Part shown: positions 26,034 through 34,750 of the stretch, piece by piece
How positions within the stretch are numbered: the stretch's first letter is position 1
Layout: each line of letters begins with the position of its first letter
Assembly (NCBI RefSeq): GCF_003060825.1
Contig: NZ_CP028922.1
Location: 2,649,001 to 2,713,000 of the forward strand
From: Paenibacillus sp. CAA11
GTDB taxonomy: Bacteria > Bacillota > Bacilli > Paenibacillales > Paenibacillaceae
Direction of reading: 5' to 3'
Length of the DNA: 64,000 nt
The notes under the pieces: generated by a model
What the model was told of the DNA's origin: nothing
The model's database searches: none
Seen by the model: only the letters and a program-made list of their open reading frames with translations
Translations under genes and position numbers: made by a program

Positions 26034-27890
26034 TTACAAAAATCGAAACTGTGCTTCAATCAAACCGTTATAAATTCCCCCTTGCTTAACCAACTCAGCA
26101 TGGGTACCTTCCTCTTTAATTTCACCATGATCCAGCACTACAATTTTATCTGCGTGTCTAATCGTGGAGAGTCGGTGTGCAACGATGAAGGAGGTTCTTC
26201 CCTGAAGCAGAACCTTCAGAGCCTCCTGAATCTTCAGCTCTGTTTCAGTATCAATGCTTGCCGTAGCCTCATCCAGAATGAGAATTCTCGGATTGGCCAG
26301 CAGCGCTCTCGCGAAGGAGAGGAGCTGTCGCTGTCCCATGGACAGTGCACTGCCGCGTTCTTCGACCTCGGTATCATAGCCGGCCGGAAGCTTGGATATA
26401 AAGTCGTGAGCATCCACTGCCCGCGCTGCAGCTTCTACCTCTTCGTCTGTGGCATCCAATCGACCAAACCGGATGTTGTCGCGAATGGTGCCTGAGAAAA
26501 TAAATGTATCCTGAAGTACTATACCAATCTGTCCGCGCAAGCTTTGTAGAGTCACATCGCGAATATCATGGCCATCTATTGTGATTTGTCCATCTGTGAT
26601 GTCGTAGAACCGGCTAATCAGATTAATAATAGTACTCTTCCCTGATCCCGTATGGCCAACCAATGCGATGGACTGCCCAGCCTGCACATCAAGATCAATC
26701 CCCTTGAGGGCGGCCCGCCCTTTCTCATATTCGAAGATCACCTTATTGAATTTGATCTCCCCGCGAATCTTCGGAATAGGCTGAGCACCCGGTTTATCCT
26801 TAACCGCCGGTTCCTCATCCAAGTATTCAAAGATCCGTTCGGAAGAAGCCATGGCAACAAGCAGCTGGTTATACATTTGACCAAGGCGGTTAATCGGGTC
26901 CCAGAAGTTCCCGACGTAGTTGCTGAAAGCAACCAGCAAGCCAACTGTAAGTTCGCCAGACTGAATCAGGTAGGCACCGAGCCAGAACAGAATCAAGGTC
27001 CCGAAGCCGCCTGTAATTTCAATCAACGGGCCAAATGCCTGGTTCATTGCAGAAGCCTTATCCCAAGACTTCTTGCTCGTCATGTTCATTCCGTCAAAGA
27101 ACTGCATGTTCTCCTGTTCCTGGGTATAGGCCTGGGTAACGCGTATGCCCTGGATAGATTCATTCAAGTGGGAATTGATTCGCGAATTCTTCATGCGTAC
27201 ATCCTGCCAGGCGATACGGATTTTCTGGCGCAGCTTGGTAGAGATGAAGAACATAATAGGAACGGTCACAATGACAGCCAGCCCCAGCTTCCAGTTAATC
27301 AGAAGCAGGATTACAACAATCCCGCAGAGCTGGACACAGTCGATCATCAGGTTTACAACGCCGTTCGTAAACAAATCCTGAAGGGAATTGATATCGTTCG
27401 TTACCCGAACCAATACAGAGCCTGCTGGGCGTTTGTCAAAGAAATTAAAGGATAATTTCTGAATATGCCTGAACAAGTCAGAGCGCAGATCATAAATGAC
27501 CCGCTGTCCAATGATATTCGTATATTTAATCCGGTATATACCGGCGATCCACTGAACAAAGTACAGAAAGATAACACTTGCTGCAATCATATAGAGCAGC
27601 TGTAAACTAGTGCTTCCGACCTTTGGAGCAATGGCCTTGTCAATTGCCAAACTTGTCAAATAAGGAACGGTCAGCTTCGTTATGGTCCCCAGCACCATCA
27701 TAATAATGACCAGTGGAAGCATCTGCTTGGCATAAGGCTTCATGTAGGAAAACAGTCTCACGAACTGCTTCCAGTCGAACGCCTTATCAATCACATCATC
27801 GTCCTTATATACAAACCGGTCGTTCGTGGAGCCGGCGGGCTGGGCTTTCTTCGGGTCAGGAGATGTATTCAAATGGGCTTCTGTACTCAT
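26034..27890 (-). CDS. ABC exporter half-transporter, canonical Walker B
   Basis: The protein has 618 residues: an N-terminal membrane domain of six spans (about 55-345) and a C-terminal ATPase domain. Walker A is GHTGSGKST and Walker B is ILILDEATASID with the catalytic Glu. The signature reads LSMGQRQ instead of LSGGQ. Its neighbour shows the complementary defects, so the two form a heterodimeric multidrug-type exporter like BmrC/BmrD or YfiB/YfiC of Bacillus. The gap to the upstream partner gene is six bases. The substrate is unknown. Confidence 0.92.
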   Translation of the reverse strand: MSTEAHLNTSPDPKKAQPAGSTNDRFVYKDDDVIDKAFDWKQFVRLFSYMKPYAKQMLPLVIIMMVLGTITKLTVPYLTSLAIDKAIAPKVGSTSLQLLYMIAASVIFLYFVQWIAGIYRIKYTNIIGQRVIYDLRSDLFRHIQKLSFNFFDKRPAGSVLVRVTNDINSLQDLFTNGVVNLMIDCVQLCGIVVILLLINWKLGLAVIVTVPIMFFISTKLRQKIRIAWQDVRMKNSRINSHLNESIQGIRVTQAYTQEQENMQFFDGMNMTSKKSWDKASAMNQAFGPLIEITGGFGTLILFWLGAYLIQSGELTVGLLVAFSNYVGNFWDPINRLGQMYNQLLVAMASSERIFEYLDEEPAVKDKPGAQPIPKIRGEIKFNKVIFEYEKGRAALKGIDLDVQAGQSIALVGHTGSGKSTIINLISRFYDITDGQITIDGHDIRDVTLQSLRGQIGIVLQDTFIFSGTIRDNIRFGRLDATDEEVEAAARAVDAHDFISKLPAGYDTEVEERGSALSMGQRQLLSFARALLANPRILILDEATASIDTETELKIQEALKVLLQGRTSFIVAHRLSTIRHADKIVVLDHGEIKEEGTHAELVKQGGIYNGLIEAQFRFL

Positions 27891-27896
27891 AAAGCG

Positions 27897-29657
27897 TCAC
27901 TCCTCTCCTGTCCCTGATGTGCGGGACAAATAATCGGCATATTGAATGCGGTATACATCCTGATAAGGACCTGGAACCGCAATGAGCTCGTGATGCTTGC
28001 CGCGCTGGGCAATCCGCCCTTGATCCAGCACCAGAATTTCATCGGCATGTCGCAGTGATGAGATGCGGTGTGCAATGATGAACGTCGTCCGCCCCTTCAT
28101 CACTTCCTGGAATCCTGCTTGGATCTCATGCTCAGTCTCCATGTCCACAGCACTGGTTGCATCGTCCAGAACTAGAATTCGTGGATTCTTCAGGAGCGCT
28201 CTCGCAATGGCAATCCGCTGCTTCTGTCCTCCCGAAAGCCCCATGCCCCGTTCGCCGACGATCGTATCATAGCCGTCAGGCATCTCCATAATAAAGTCAT
28301 GTGCTTTTGCCAGCTGAGCGGCCCGAATGATCTCCTCCAAAGTGACATTATTCATGCCGTAAGCAATATTATTGCGAATTGAGGATGAGAACAGGAAGGT
28401 CTCCTGGAATACCGATGCAATTTGGCTTCGCAGGCTTTGCACCCCAATCTTGCGGATATCCTGACCATCCAGCGTGATTAACCCTTTATTCACATCATAG
28501 GCCCGCATTAACAGCTGGATAATTGTCGATTTTCCTGAGCCTGTTCCGCCAAGGAAACCAATTACTGCCCCTGGCTTGACTTCGAAATCAATGTCTACAA
28601 CTGCAGGCATTTTATTGCCATATGCAAAGGTTACATGATCAAATTTCACATGTCCTTGAACATGCTCCGGCACTAACTCAATCGCGCCCGGCTCATCTTG
28701 AACATCAATCGGCTGATTAAGCACCTCAAGCACACGTTCACCCGAGGCTTTGGATTGCGTATAATTGTTAATATGGAAGCCAAGGCTCCACATCGGGCCA
28801 ATTATGTACCAGACCAAGCTGAAGAAGGCAACGAGTTCGCCCAGCGACATGTGGCCCTTAATGACCAGGGTTCCCCCTACACCCAGCAATAGAGCTACAC
28901 TGATCGAAGCCAAAAACTCCATGACCGGAAAAAAGCGGCTCCAGAGCTCGGAAGCGAACAGCTGATTATTTTTGTAGCGCTCATTTCGCTGAGAGAACTT
29001 TTCGACTTCATAATTCTCTCGTGCAAAGGCTTTAACGGTACGAACGCCCGTCACATTCTCTTGAACCGCTGTCGTAAGTGAGCTAAGTGCAAGCCGCATC
29101 TCCTGAAACGCAGGATGAATACGGGATTCAAAGCGCAGCGCTATAACAGCCAGGAATGGCATTGTAATCAACGTTGCAAGGGTTAACTGCCAATTGATCG
29201 AGAACATCACAGCCGCACCGAAAACAACCATAAAAAATACATTCAGCAGCTGCGCGAAGCCAAAGCCAATGAAGTTACGAATGGCTTCCAGATCACCGGT
29301 CAGACGGGACATCAGATCCCCTGTCTTCGCGGTATCATAATAACGAAACGACAGAAACTGCAGTTTTTCATAACATGCATTGCGAAGACGATAAGCCAGA
29401 TAATTGCCCAGCCGGCCGCCAAAGAAACCATGTGCAAACTGCAAAAACGCTTTCACAATAACGACCACAAGAACCATTAATGCTAGTCTCGGCACATCTT
29501 CGAAGTGCCTTGGAAGAATAGCGTCATCGATCAGACTTCTTAATAAGTTCGGGGTGATCAGACCGAGTGCGGTTGCGGCGGCAAGGCACAATATCGAAAG
29601 AATCAAATAATGTCTCCTCTCCCGATAAAACCCCCGCAGTTGCCTGAGAACTTCCAT
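27897..29657 (-). CDS. ABC exporter half-transporter with degenerate Walker B
   Basis: The protein has 586 residues counted from an ATG (MEVLRQL) with GGAGGAGAG upstream; a longer frame has no site. It has six membrane spans (roughly 15-300), then the ATPase domain. Walker A is GGTGSGKST, the signature is the canonical LSGGQKQ, and Walker B is LVLDDATSAVD, where Asp replaces the catalytic Glu. This is the degenerate-site half of a heterodimeric exporter, and the adjacent gene supplies the other half. It lies upstream in the same unit, so it is translated first. Confidence 0.92.
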   Translation of the reverse strand: MEVLRQLRGFYRERRHYLILSILCLAAATALGLITPNLLRSLIDDAILPRHFEDVPRLALMVLVVVIVKAFLQFAHGFFGGRLGNYLAYRLRNACYEKLQFLSFRYYDTAKTGDLMSRLTGDLEAIRNFIGFGFAQLLNVFFMVVFGAAVMFSINWQLTLATLITMPFLAVIALRFESRIHPAFQEMRLALSSLTTAVQENVTGVRTVKAFARENYEVEKFSQRNERYKNNQLFASELWSRFFPVMEFLASISVALLLGVGGTLVIKGHMSLGELVAFFSLVWYIIGPMWSLGFHINNYTQSKASGERVLEVLNQPIDVQDEPGAIELVPEHVQGHVKFDHVTFAYGNKMPAVVDIDFEVKPGAVIGFLGGTGSGKSTIIQLLMRAYDVNKGLITLDGQDIRKIGVQSLRSQIASVFQETFLFSSSIRNNIAYGMNNVTLEEIIRAAQLAKAHDFIMEMPDGYDTIVGERGMGLSGGQKQRIAIARALLKNPRILVLDDATSAVDMETEHEIQAGFQEVMKGRTTFIIAHRISSLRHADEILVLDQGRIAQRGKHHELIAVPGPYQDVYRIQYADYLSRTSGTGEE

Positions 29658-29832
29658 GTCTCTCCTCCTATCAACCTCTTTCGAATTTAGGAACTTTAAG
29701 CAGTTTATCATCCTAATTTTTCTTGAGCAAAGAGGAGAAAACCCCATTTAACACCTTGTAGCCAGCAAAGCGCTTTATTCCGAAGATAAAACGTGTTATA
29801 TCGAATAAAATGCTTTCATTTCCTTCTAATTC

Positions 29833-32800
29833 CTACACAAGTTGCTGCTTCGTTTCGAGAAGTTCGAAATAAATGGATTCCCAGTGCTGAATCTCCGCAG
29901 TTTCCATACTCGTCTTGCTAAATCCCGACAGCCATTCCTCAAGCTGGCTTGACAAGCGCTGCTGATACATGGCAAGCCTATAGCGGATCCCCTCTTTATA
30001 ATGAGAGCAAAAGAATTCTAACATCTGATCAAGCTTCTGCTTAATCGCCTCCGTGAGTGGAGACTGCACTGCTTCCCGCAGCTTATCTTTGCCATCCCCT
30101 TCAAAAAAGGACTTTGGATTTTTGAAGAATGACCAATATGCCTGCCAGTCTACCGCTGAAACCATAGCCTCCTCGGGAATCTGTGGTGTTATCCATTCCT
30201 CCTGAAGTTCAGGAAGACTAAGCGGCATTTCCGTTAGGGGCTGATGGACAAGACACCAGTTTTGCACTTCCCGGGTCAAAAGCTGGTCCGCCTTCCGTTC
30301 TAGCCTTAAGGCTGTCGCCTGCAGTTCACGAGCGAGTTCAACAGACAGATGAGACAACCAGCCTTCCATAGACGCGCGGAATGCAGACTTAATTCCGCCC
30401 TTCTCCGTCTGAAGCAGCGAAGGATGGAAAAATTCGTGAAATAGTCCTAAAGCGTATAGCACTAGACGCTGTCTTAAATGGAATAAAAGCTCTTCGCACT
30501 CCTGCATCCATTCGCGCTCCACATCCAGCTCGCAGATCACCTCAAGAGCGGTAAGCACCCTGTGCCGCTCCTCGTCTAACTGCTGAATTCGTAATGCTTG
30601 ATCCCGAGCATTACGCTGTGAAGCATCACACCAGCTTTTCAGCCGGTGAGCCGCCCTCTCGATTTCGAAGGCGGCTGAAGAGACCGAAAGATCGGCTAGG
30701 TCCTCCGCTAGGAATCGAACAAAACTGTCTTTGAAACTTGTAAATCCCTTGTCTCTAGATGAAGCGCCAGACTGGACGGCCTCCAGCTCCTTCATGCTGG
30801 ACACCGGATAAATTTGCGGTGACTGGATGCCAGCCGTCCTCAGCCGGTCGGACACATAAGCCACAACCTTATCCAGTTCTTCAGCGCCAGCAGCTAAATC
30901 CGCAGCATTCACAATAAAGAACATTTTATCGAGCGCGAAGCTCCCTTTTACCCTGCCTAATTGAGCTAGAAATTGTTGGTCCGCACGCGAGAAGGCATGA
31001 TTATAGTACGTAATAAATAGAATAGCATCCGAATTTTTCATATATTGAAAGGTGATATTGGTGTGTCTGGCATGTATGGAATCCGCCCCTGGCGTATCCA
31101 CCAAGATCTGTCCCTGCTCGGTCCAAGGGCAAGCGAAATAGATGTCGATACCTGCCACAAAACAAGCCTTCTGCTCAACTGCAGCATAGGCTTGAAACTG
31201 AGCAAAGTCCGCGGCCTGCGAGCTCCCCAGCTTGTCTGCTTCCTGATTCCATCCGGCTGCTGCCGCTGCTAAGAAGCTATAATGCGGTCGGCCGGCTGCC
31301 GGAATGGAAGCTGCTTTTAGCCCGCTTACCTGCTGTCTCCAATCCTGTTCCTGCCATTGCCCCAGCTGCAGCACACCAAATGAATAAGTCAAATCCTCAA
31401 CCATGGCCTCACGGGTCTTGAAGATAACGCGGGCCGTTCCATGAGGGAACTCATCGGTTGGAGCAAGCACTCTAGTGATTGAAGCCGTTGTCGGATGCGG
31501 AGACACCGGCAGAATCTCTTCGCCAAGCAGCGCGTTGGCGAAGGAGGATTTGCCTGCGCTGAACGCACCAAACAGCGTCAGGGTGAGCCGCCCGCGGCGC
31601 AGCGCCTCTGCGCGCTGCTTGAGCTCCTGCACACCCGATTCCATGGCCGGATGCTGCTCCAGCAGCTCAGCGGCGTGCTCTAACGCCGCCGCTGCCTTCA
31701 GTGTCCGGCCGCGCAGCGGCGCGCCGGACAACGATTCTCCGGGCACAGCCTTCGGCGTGCCCGGTACGGCTGCTGCCGCCGGTGCCGAAGGCCCGGCGGG
31801 CTGAGCGGGGCCCGGCGCCTTCGCCGCGGCAGCCGGCAATTGCGGCAGCAGCCCTGACATCGCGGGCGGGCGCTCACCAAGCAGCGCGTACAGCCGGCGC
31901 TCATGCTCTGCTGCTGCGGCTTCAAGCTCACGCAGCTGCCGGACATATGGCACGCGTGCCTCCAGCTCGAATCTTCGCTGCTGCAGCGCCCTCTGCTCGG
32001 CTTCCAGCCGCGGCTTCATCTCCTCAAGCAGCTGATCGAGCAGCGAGACAGCTGCCCGGCGGTAGCGGGCGAGTACCTCGCTTGCCAGAGCTTCCGTATA
32101 ACGGAGAACAGACTCGCCAGACAGGACCGCCCCAGACGGAATTGCATCCAGCATCCAGCTCTCTTCTGGCTTAGGGAGAGTCTCGTCAAGCTTCTTCTCC
32201 CAGGCTTCATTCCATAATGCCTGCTGCTGCCCAAGACGGCGGAACTCTTCACGAAGATGCCAGTCGATTTGAGCAGACGCCTGCTCTCTCAGCGCTTGAA
32301 GGAACAGATTACAGCGCCGAGCCTTCTCCTCCTGAGTACGTTGGCCGCTCTTCAGCCATCCCCTAGCCTTAAAACCAGGCTGAGTGCTCTCCAGGAAGGC
32401 TGCAGCTGCCTCGCGGAGCGGTGGAGTCATCAGCCGCGCACCCGCTAACAGCTGATCCATTCTCTGAATCGACTCCCTTCGCAGCGATTCCGCTTTCAGC
32501 TCCAGACTGCTGCTGTCCTCTTCAAGCTGCTGGAGCTGCTGCTCCAGCGAAGCTATTTCGTCTTTACCGCCCATTTGCTCCAGCAATTTCTCACGTTCTG
32601 CCTGGTGAAGAGCACGCTGCCGGCCAAGATGATCATTCATCAGATGATCAACAGACAAAGCCAGGCTTAGCTTAAGCAGACGATCCCCCTCCCGTACCAA
32701 TGCCCGGATCAAATCCTCTAGCAGGCCAAGCATAGACCACGGGTGGCCAGGGACTTTTAATGAAAGATAAAATATCCCTGCAGGTATAACATTCCAGGCT

Positions 32801-33483
32801 GAAAATGAGGCTTCCACTCTTTGCTGATACTCCTGAAACGACAGCTCTTTCTCCCGGTGCTTATCAATTTGATTCACTACCAGATACAGCGGCTTGCCCC
32901 ATTCGGAGAGCGACTTAGCAAATGAAAGATTGCTCTCAGACTGTACATGATTGTAGTCCATCACATAGAAGACAATATCGGCCAAGTGAAGTGCCGAGTC
33001 GGTTGCCAGAGCATGTCCCTCATCCGTAGAATCCACACCAGGCGTATCTATGAGAACACCGCGCTCGCCAAGCAGAGGCACATCATCCCATATTTCCACG
33101 CGGGAATACTCCTGGCCGTTTTTGCAGGCTTCAAACAGCTCGGATCGTGTAAGGCATTTATGTTCTTCCCTATGCTCTTCCTGATGATCTGGCCGCGTGA
33201 GTGCCCCGCGCGGAGCTCCACATCTTACCATAACAATATTGCTGCTGGTTGGCAGAGGACTGGTTGGCAGAACCTGTTTACCGCAAAGTGTATTAATGAG
33301 GCTTGACTTCCCGGCAGAAAAGTGACCGCAGAACGCAAGCATCAGCTCGCCGCGCTCCCATTTATCAGCAAGCTCTACCAGCCCGTCAGCCGCCTGGAGG
33401 TCAGAAGCATCTAATAAGGCCTGCTTAAGTGCCTGAAAATTCAATAAACCGTCAGAATCGCTCTTTTCTGTAATCGCTTCCAT
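29833..33483 (-). CDS. Double dynamin-like GTPase (DynA type)
   Basis: The protein has 1216 residues counted from an ATG with GGAGAGAGATAGGT upstream. Two complete dynamin-type GTPase units are fused. Unit one has P-loop GHFSAGKSS (53-61), DTPGVDS and NQIDK. Unit two has GAFSAGKSS, DTPGADS and NAADL. Each is followed by long helical stalk regions. Length and layout match DynA of Bacillus subtilis, which tethers and fuses membranes and protects against phage and membrane damage. A Pro/Ala-rich linker of unusually high GC (about 31580-32050) joins the halves. There is no membrane span, so it is a peripheral membrane protein. Confidence 0.9.
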   Translation of the reverse strand: MEAITEKSDSDGLLNFQALKQALLDASDLQAADGLVELADKWERGELMLAFCGHFSAGKSSLINTLCGKQVLPTSPLPTSSNIVMVRCGAPRGALTRPDHQEEHREEHKCLTRSELFEACKNGQEYSRVEIWDDVPLLGERGVLIDTPGVDSTDEGHALATDSALHLADIVFYVMDYNHVQSESNLSFAKSLSEWGKPLYLVVNQIDKHREKELSFQEYQQRVEASFSAWNVIPAGIFYLSLKVPGHPWSMLGLLEDLIRALVREGDRLLKLSLALSVDHLMNDHLGRQRALHQAEREKLLEQMGGKDEIASLEQQLQQLEEDSSSLELKAESLRRESIQRMDQLLAGARLMTPPLREAAAAFLESTQPGFKARGWLKSGQRTQEEKARRCNLFLQALREQASAQIDWHLREEFRRLGQQQALWNEAWEKKLDETLPKPEESWMLDAIPSGAVLSGESVLRYTEALASEVLARYRRAAVSLLDQLLEEMKPRLEAEQRALQQRRFELEARVPYVRQLRELEAAAAEHERRLYALLGERPPAMSGLLPQLPAAAAKAPGPAQPAGPSAPAAAAVPGTPKAVPGESLSGAPLRGRTLKAAAALEHAAELLEQHPAMESGVQELKQRAEALRRGRLTLTLFGAFSAGKSSFANALLGEEILPVSPHPTTASITRVLAPTDEFPHGTARVIFKTREAMVEDLTYSFGVLQLGQWQEQDWRQQVSGLKAASIPAAGRPHYSFLAAAAAGWNQEADKLGSSQAADFAQFQAYAAVEQKACFVAGIDIYFACPWTEQGQILVDTPGADSIHARHTNITFQYMKNSDAILFITYYNHAFSRADQQFLAQLGRVKGSFALDKMFFIVNAADLAAGAEELDKVVAYVSDRLRTAGIQSPQIYPVSSMKELEAVQSGASSRDKGFTSFKDSFVRFLAEDLADLSVSSAAFEIERAAHRLKSWCDASQRNARDQALRIQQLDEERHRVLTALEVICELDVEREWMQECEELLFHLRQRLVLYALGLFHEFFHPSLLQTEKGGIKSAFRASMEGWLSHLSVELARELQATALRLERKADQLLTREVQNWCLVHQPLTEMPLSLPELQEEWITPQIPEEAMVSAVDWQAYWSFFKNPKSFFEGDGKDKLREAVQSPLTEAIKQKLDQMLEFFCSHYKEGIRYRLAMYQQRLSSQLEEWLSGFSKTSMETAEIQHWESIYFELLETKQQLV

Positions 33484-33601
33484 ACCTATCTCTCTCCTCC
33501 CGCTCCCTTTGGCAAATATCACTTTTTTAATTATTCATATTTTAGCATTTAGCCGCCGGGAAAGATATTAGGCTCTTGGGATAAGTGAGATGAACGTAAA
33601 A

Positions 33602-33631
33602 AAATAAAACCGACAAATGTCGGTTTTATTT
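33602..33631 (-). terminator. Terminator after the small conserved gene
   Basis: AAATAAAACCGACA and TGTCGGTTTTATTT pair exactly around two bases. A T-rich tail follows on the minus strand, about 60 bases after the stop at 33691. Confidence 0.85.
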
Positions 33632-33690
33632 CAGTTCCCTCTCCAGCTTAATCTAACGCCTACCTACGATTGAGCCAGAAATATGAGTAA

Positions 33691-33972
33691 TTAGTTAGAT
33701 GTCTCCGCAAGCGCCTCTTCCCCTGGAAGCAGGATTTCAAAGACTTTGCCATGTTGAAGAATTGTGATTCCCTTCTTCTTATCCTTCATGACGACAACCT
33801 CTGGCTTGGCGGACATGCGCTCCAGATAGTGTTCAGGAACATCGCCAGAATCGCTGACTACGATTCCCTCCACCTCACGTTCATCATTCTCCGCAAGCTC
33901 CAGCTTAATCACTTCATCAAACATGTCGGAAAATTGTTCAAAGTTGTCAGTATATACAGAAATGCATCTCAT
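33691..33972 (-). CDS. Small conserved protein of unknown function
   Basis: The protein has 93 residues. The second ATG, nine bases after GAGG, is preferred over the first, which touches the site. It is acidic and mixed alpha/beta: MRCISVYTDNFEQFSDMFDEVIKLELAENDEREVEGIVVSDSGDVPEHYLERM, of which the start resembles a small ACT- or ferredoxin-like fold. I recognise no family with confidence. It directly follows nth, with an 18-base gap, and the unit ends at a terminator, so the two are probably co-transcribed. Confidence 0.7.
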   Translation of the reverse strand: MRCISVYTDNFEQFSDMFDEVIKLELAENDEREVEGIVVSDSGDVPEHYLERMSAKPEVVVMKDKKKGITILQHGKVFEILLPGEEALAETSN

Positions 33973-33990
33973 GGTTCTCATCCTCTACTA

Positions 33991-34674
33991 TCAATTGTCT
34001 GAAGCCTTATCTTCCCTATCTTTTCTAGGTTGTGCATGTTTCATACGTTTCTTTCCTTCACGACATACATCGAGAAGTGGACATACCTGGCATTTAGGAT
34101 TCTGTGCCTTGCAGTGATATCGGCCAAAAAAGATCAAGCGGTGATGCGTCAGTGTCCATTCTTCCTTAGGCACCCGCTTCATCAGTTTCTTCTCTACTTC
34201 CAGCACCGAATCCTTCCAGCCCGCAAGGCCAAGACGCTTGCTGACACGCTCTACATGTGTATCCACTGCAATTGCCGGCTCTCCAAACGCATTGGACACT
34301 ACCACGTTCGCCGTCTTTCGTCCTACTCCGGGCAGCTGTGTGAGACGATCATGCTCTCTCGGCACTTCTCCACCGTACTGGTCAATCAATATGCGGCACA
34401 AATTATGTATGTGCTTGGCCTTATTTCGATACAGTCCAATTCGCCGGATATCCTGCTCCAGCTCCTCAATAGGCACAGAGACATAATCCAGCGGGGTTTT
34501 ATATTTCTTGAACAGATCTGCAGTTACCTTGTTGACCGTAGCGTCCGTACACTGGGCAGACAACAAGACCGCAATGGTCAGCTCAAATGCATTCTCGTGG
34601 TTCAACTCACAAGCTGCATCAGGGAACATCTCGCCAATCGTATCCAAAATATGCCTCACATCTGCCTTATTCAT
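33991..34674 (-). CDS. nth: Endonuclease III
   Basis: The protein has 227 residues from an ATG with GGGAGG upstream. The longer frame upstream runs through a terminator and is not used. It is a DNA glycosylase/AP lyase that removes oxidised pyrimidines. The helix-hairpin-helix LPGVGRKTANVV carries the catalytic Lys120, and Asp138 is in AVDTHVERV. Four cysteines at the C-terminus (CKAQNPKCQVCPLLDVC) hold the 4Fe-4S cluster. All key residues are present. The terminator of the S-layer gene ends just before its ribosome binding site. Confidence 0.95.
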   Translation of the reverse strand: MNKADVRHILDTIGEMFPDAACELNHENAFELTIAVLLSAQCTDATVNKVTADLFKKYKTPLDYVSVPIEELEQDIRRIGLYRNKAKHIHNLCRILIDQYGGEVPREHDRLTQLPGVGRKTANVVVSNAFGEPAIAVDTHVERVSKRLGLAGWKDSVLEVEKKLMKRVPKEEWTLTHHRLIFFGRYHCKAQNPKCQVCPLLDVCREGKKRMKHAQPRKDREDKASDN

Positions 34675-34691
34675 GAGCTCAACCTCCCGGC

Positions 34692-34730
34692 AAAAAAAAG
34701 TCTTGATACGGGAAGATCCCGTATCAAGAC
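34692..34730 (-). terminator. Terminator of the S-layer-homology gene
   Basis: GTCTTGATACGGGA and TCCCGTATCAAGAC form a 14-base perfect stem with a 3-base loop and an eight-base T-tract on the minus strand. It lies 21 bases past the stop at 34751 and stops only a few bases before the nth ribosome binding site. Confidence 0.93.
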
Positions 34731-34750
34731 GGTGAATCTTTAGAAAATGA

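Noticed and set aside
29767-29816. AAAGCGCTTT core and imperfect inverted repeat between the exporter and dynamin genes
   Set aside because: The outer bases do not fit cre, and no T-tract supports a terminator.
31701-32174. 157-codon frame opposite the double dynamin
   Set aside because: It lies over the GC-rich linker region, where stop codons are rare by composition; low complexity and no site.
34030-34743. 237-codon frame opposite nth
   Set aside because: It is an antisense shadow of nth, whose catalytic and iron-sulfur residues are intact.
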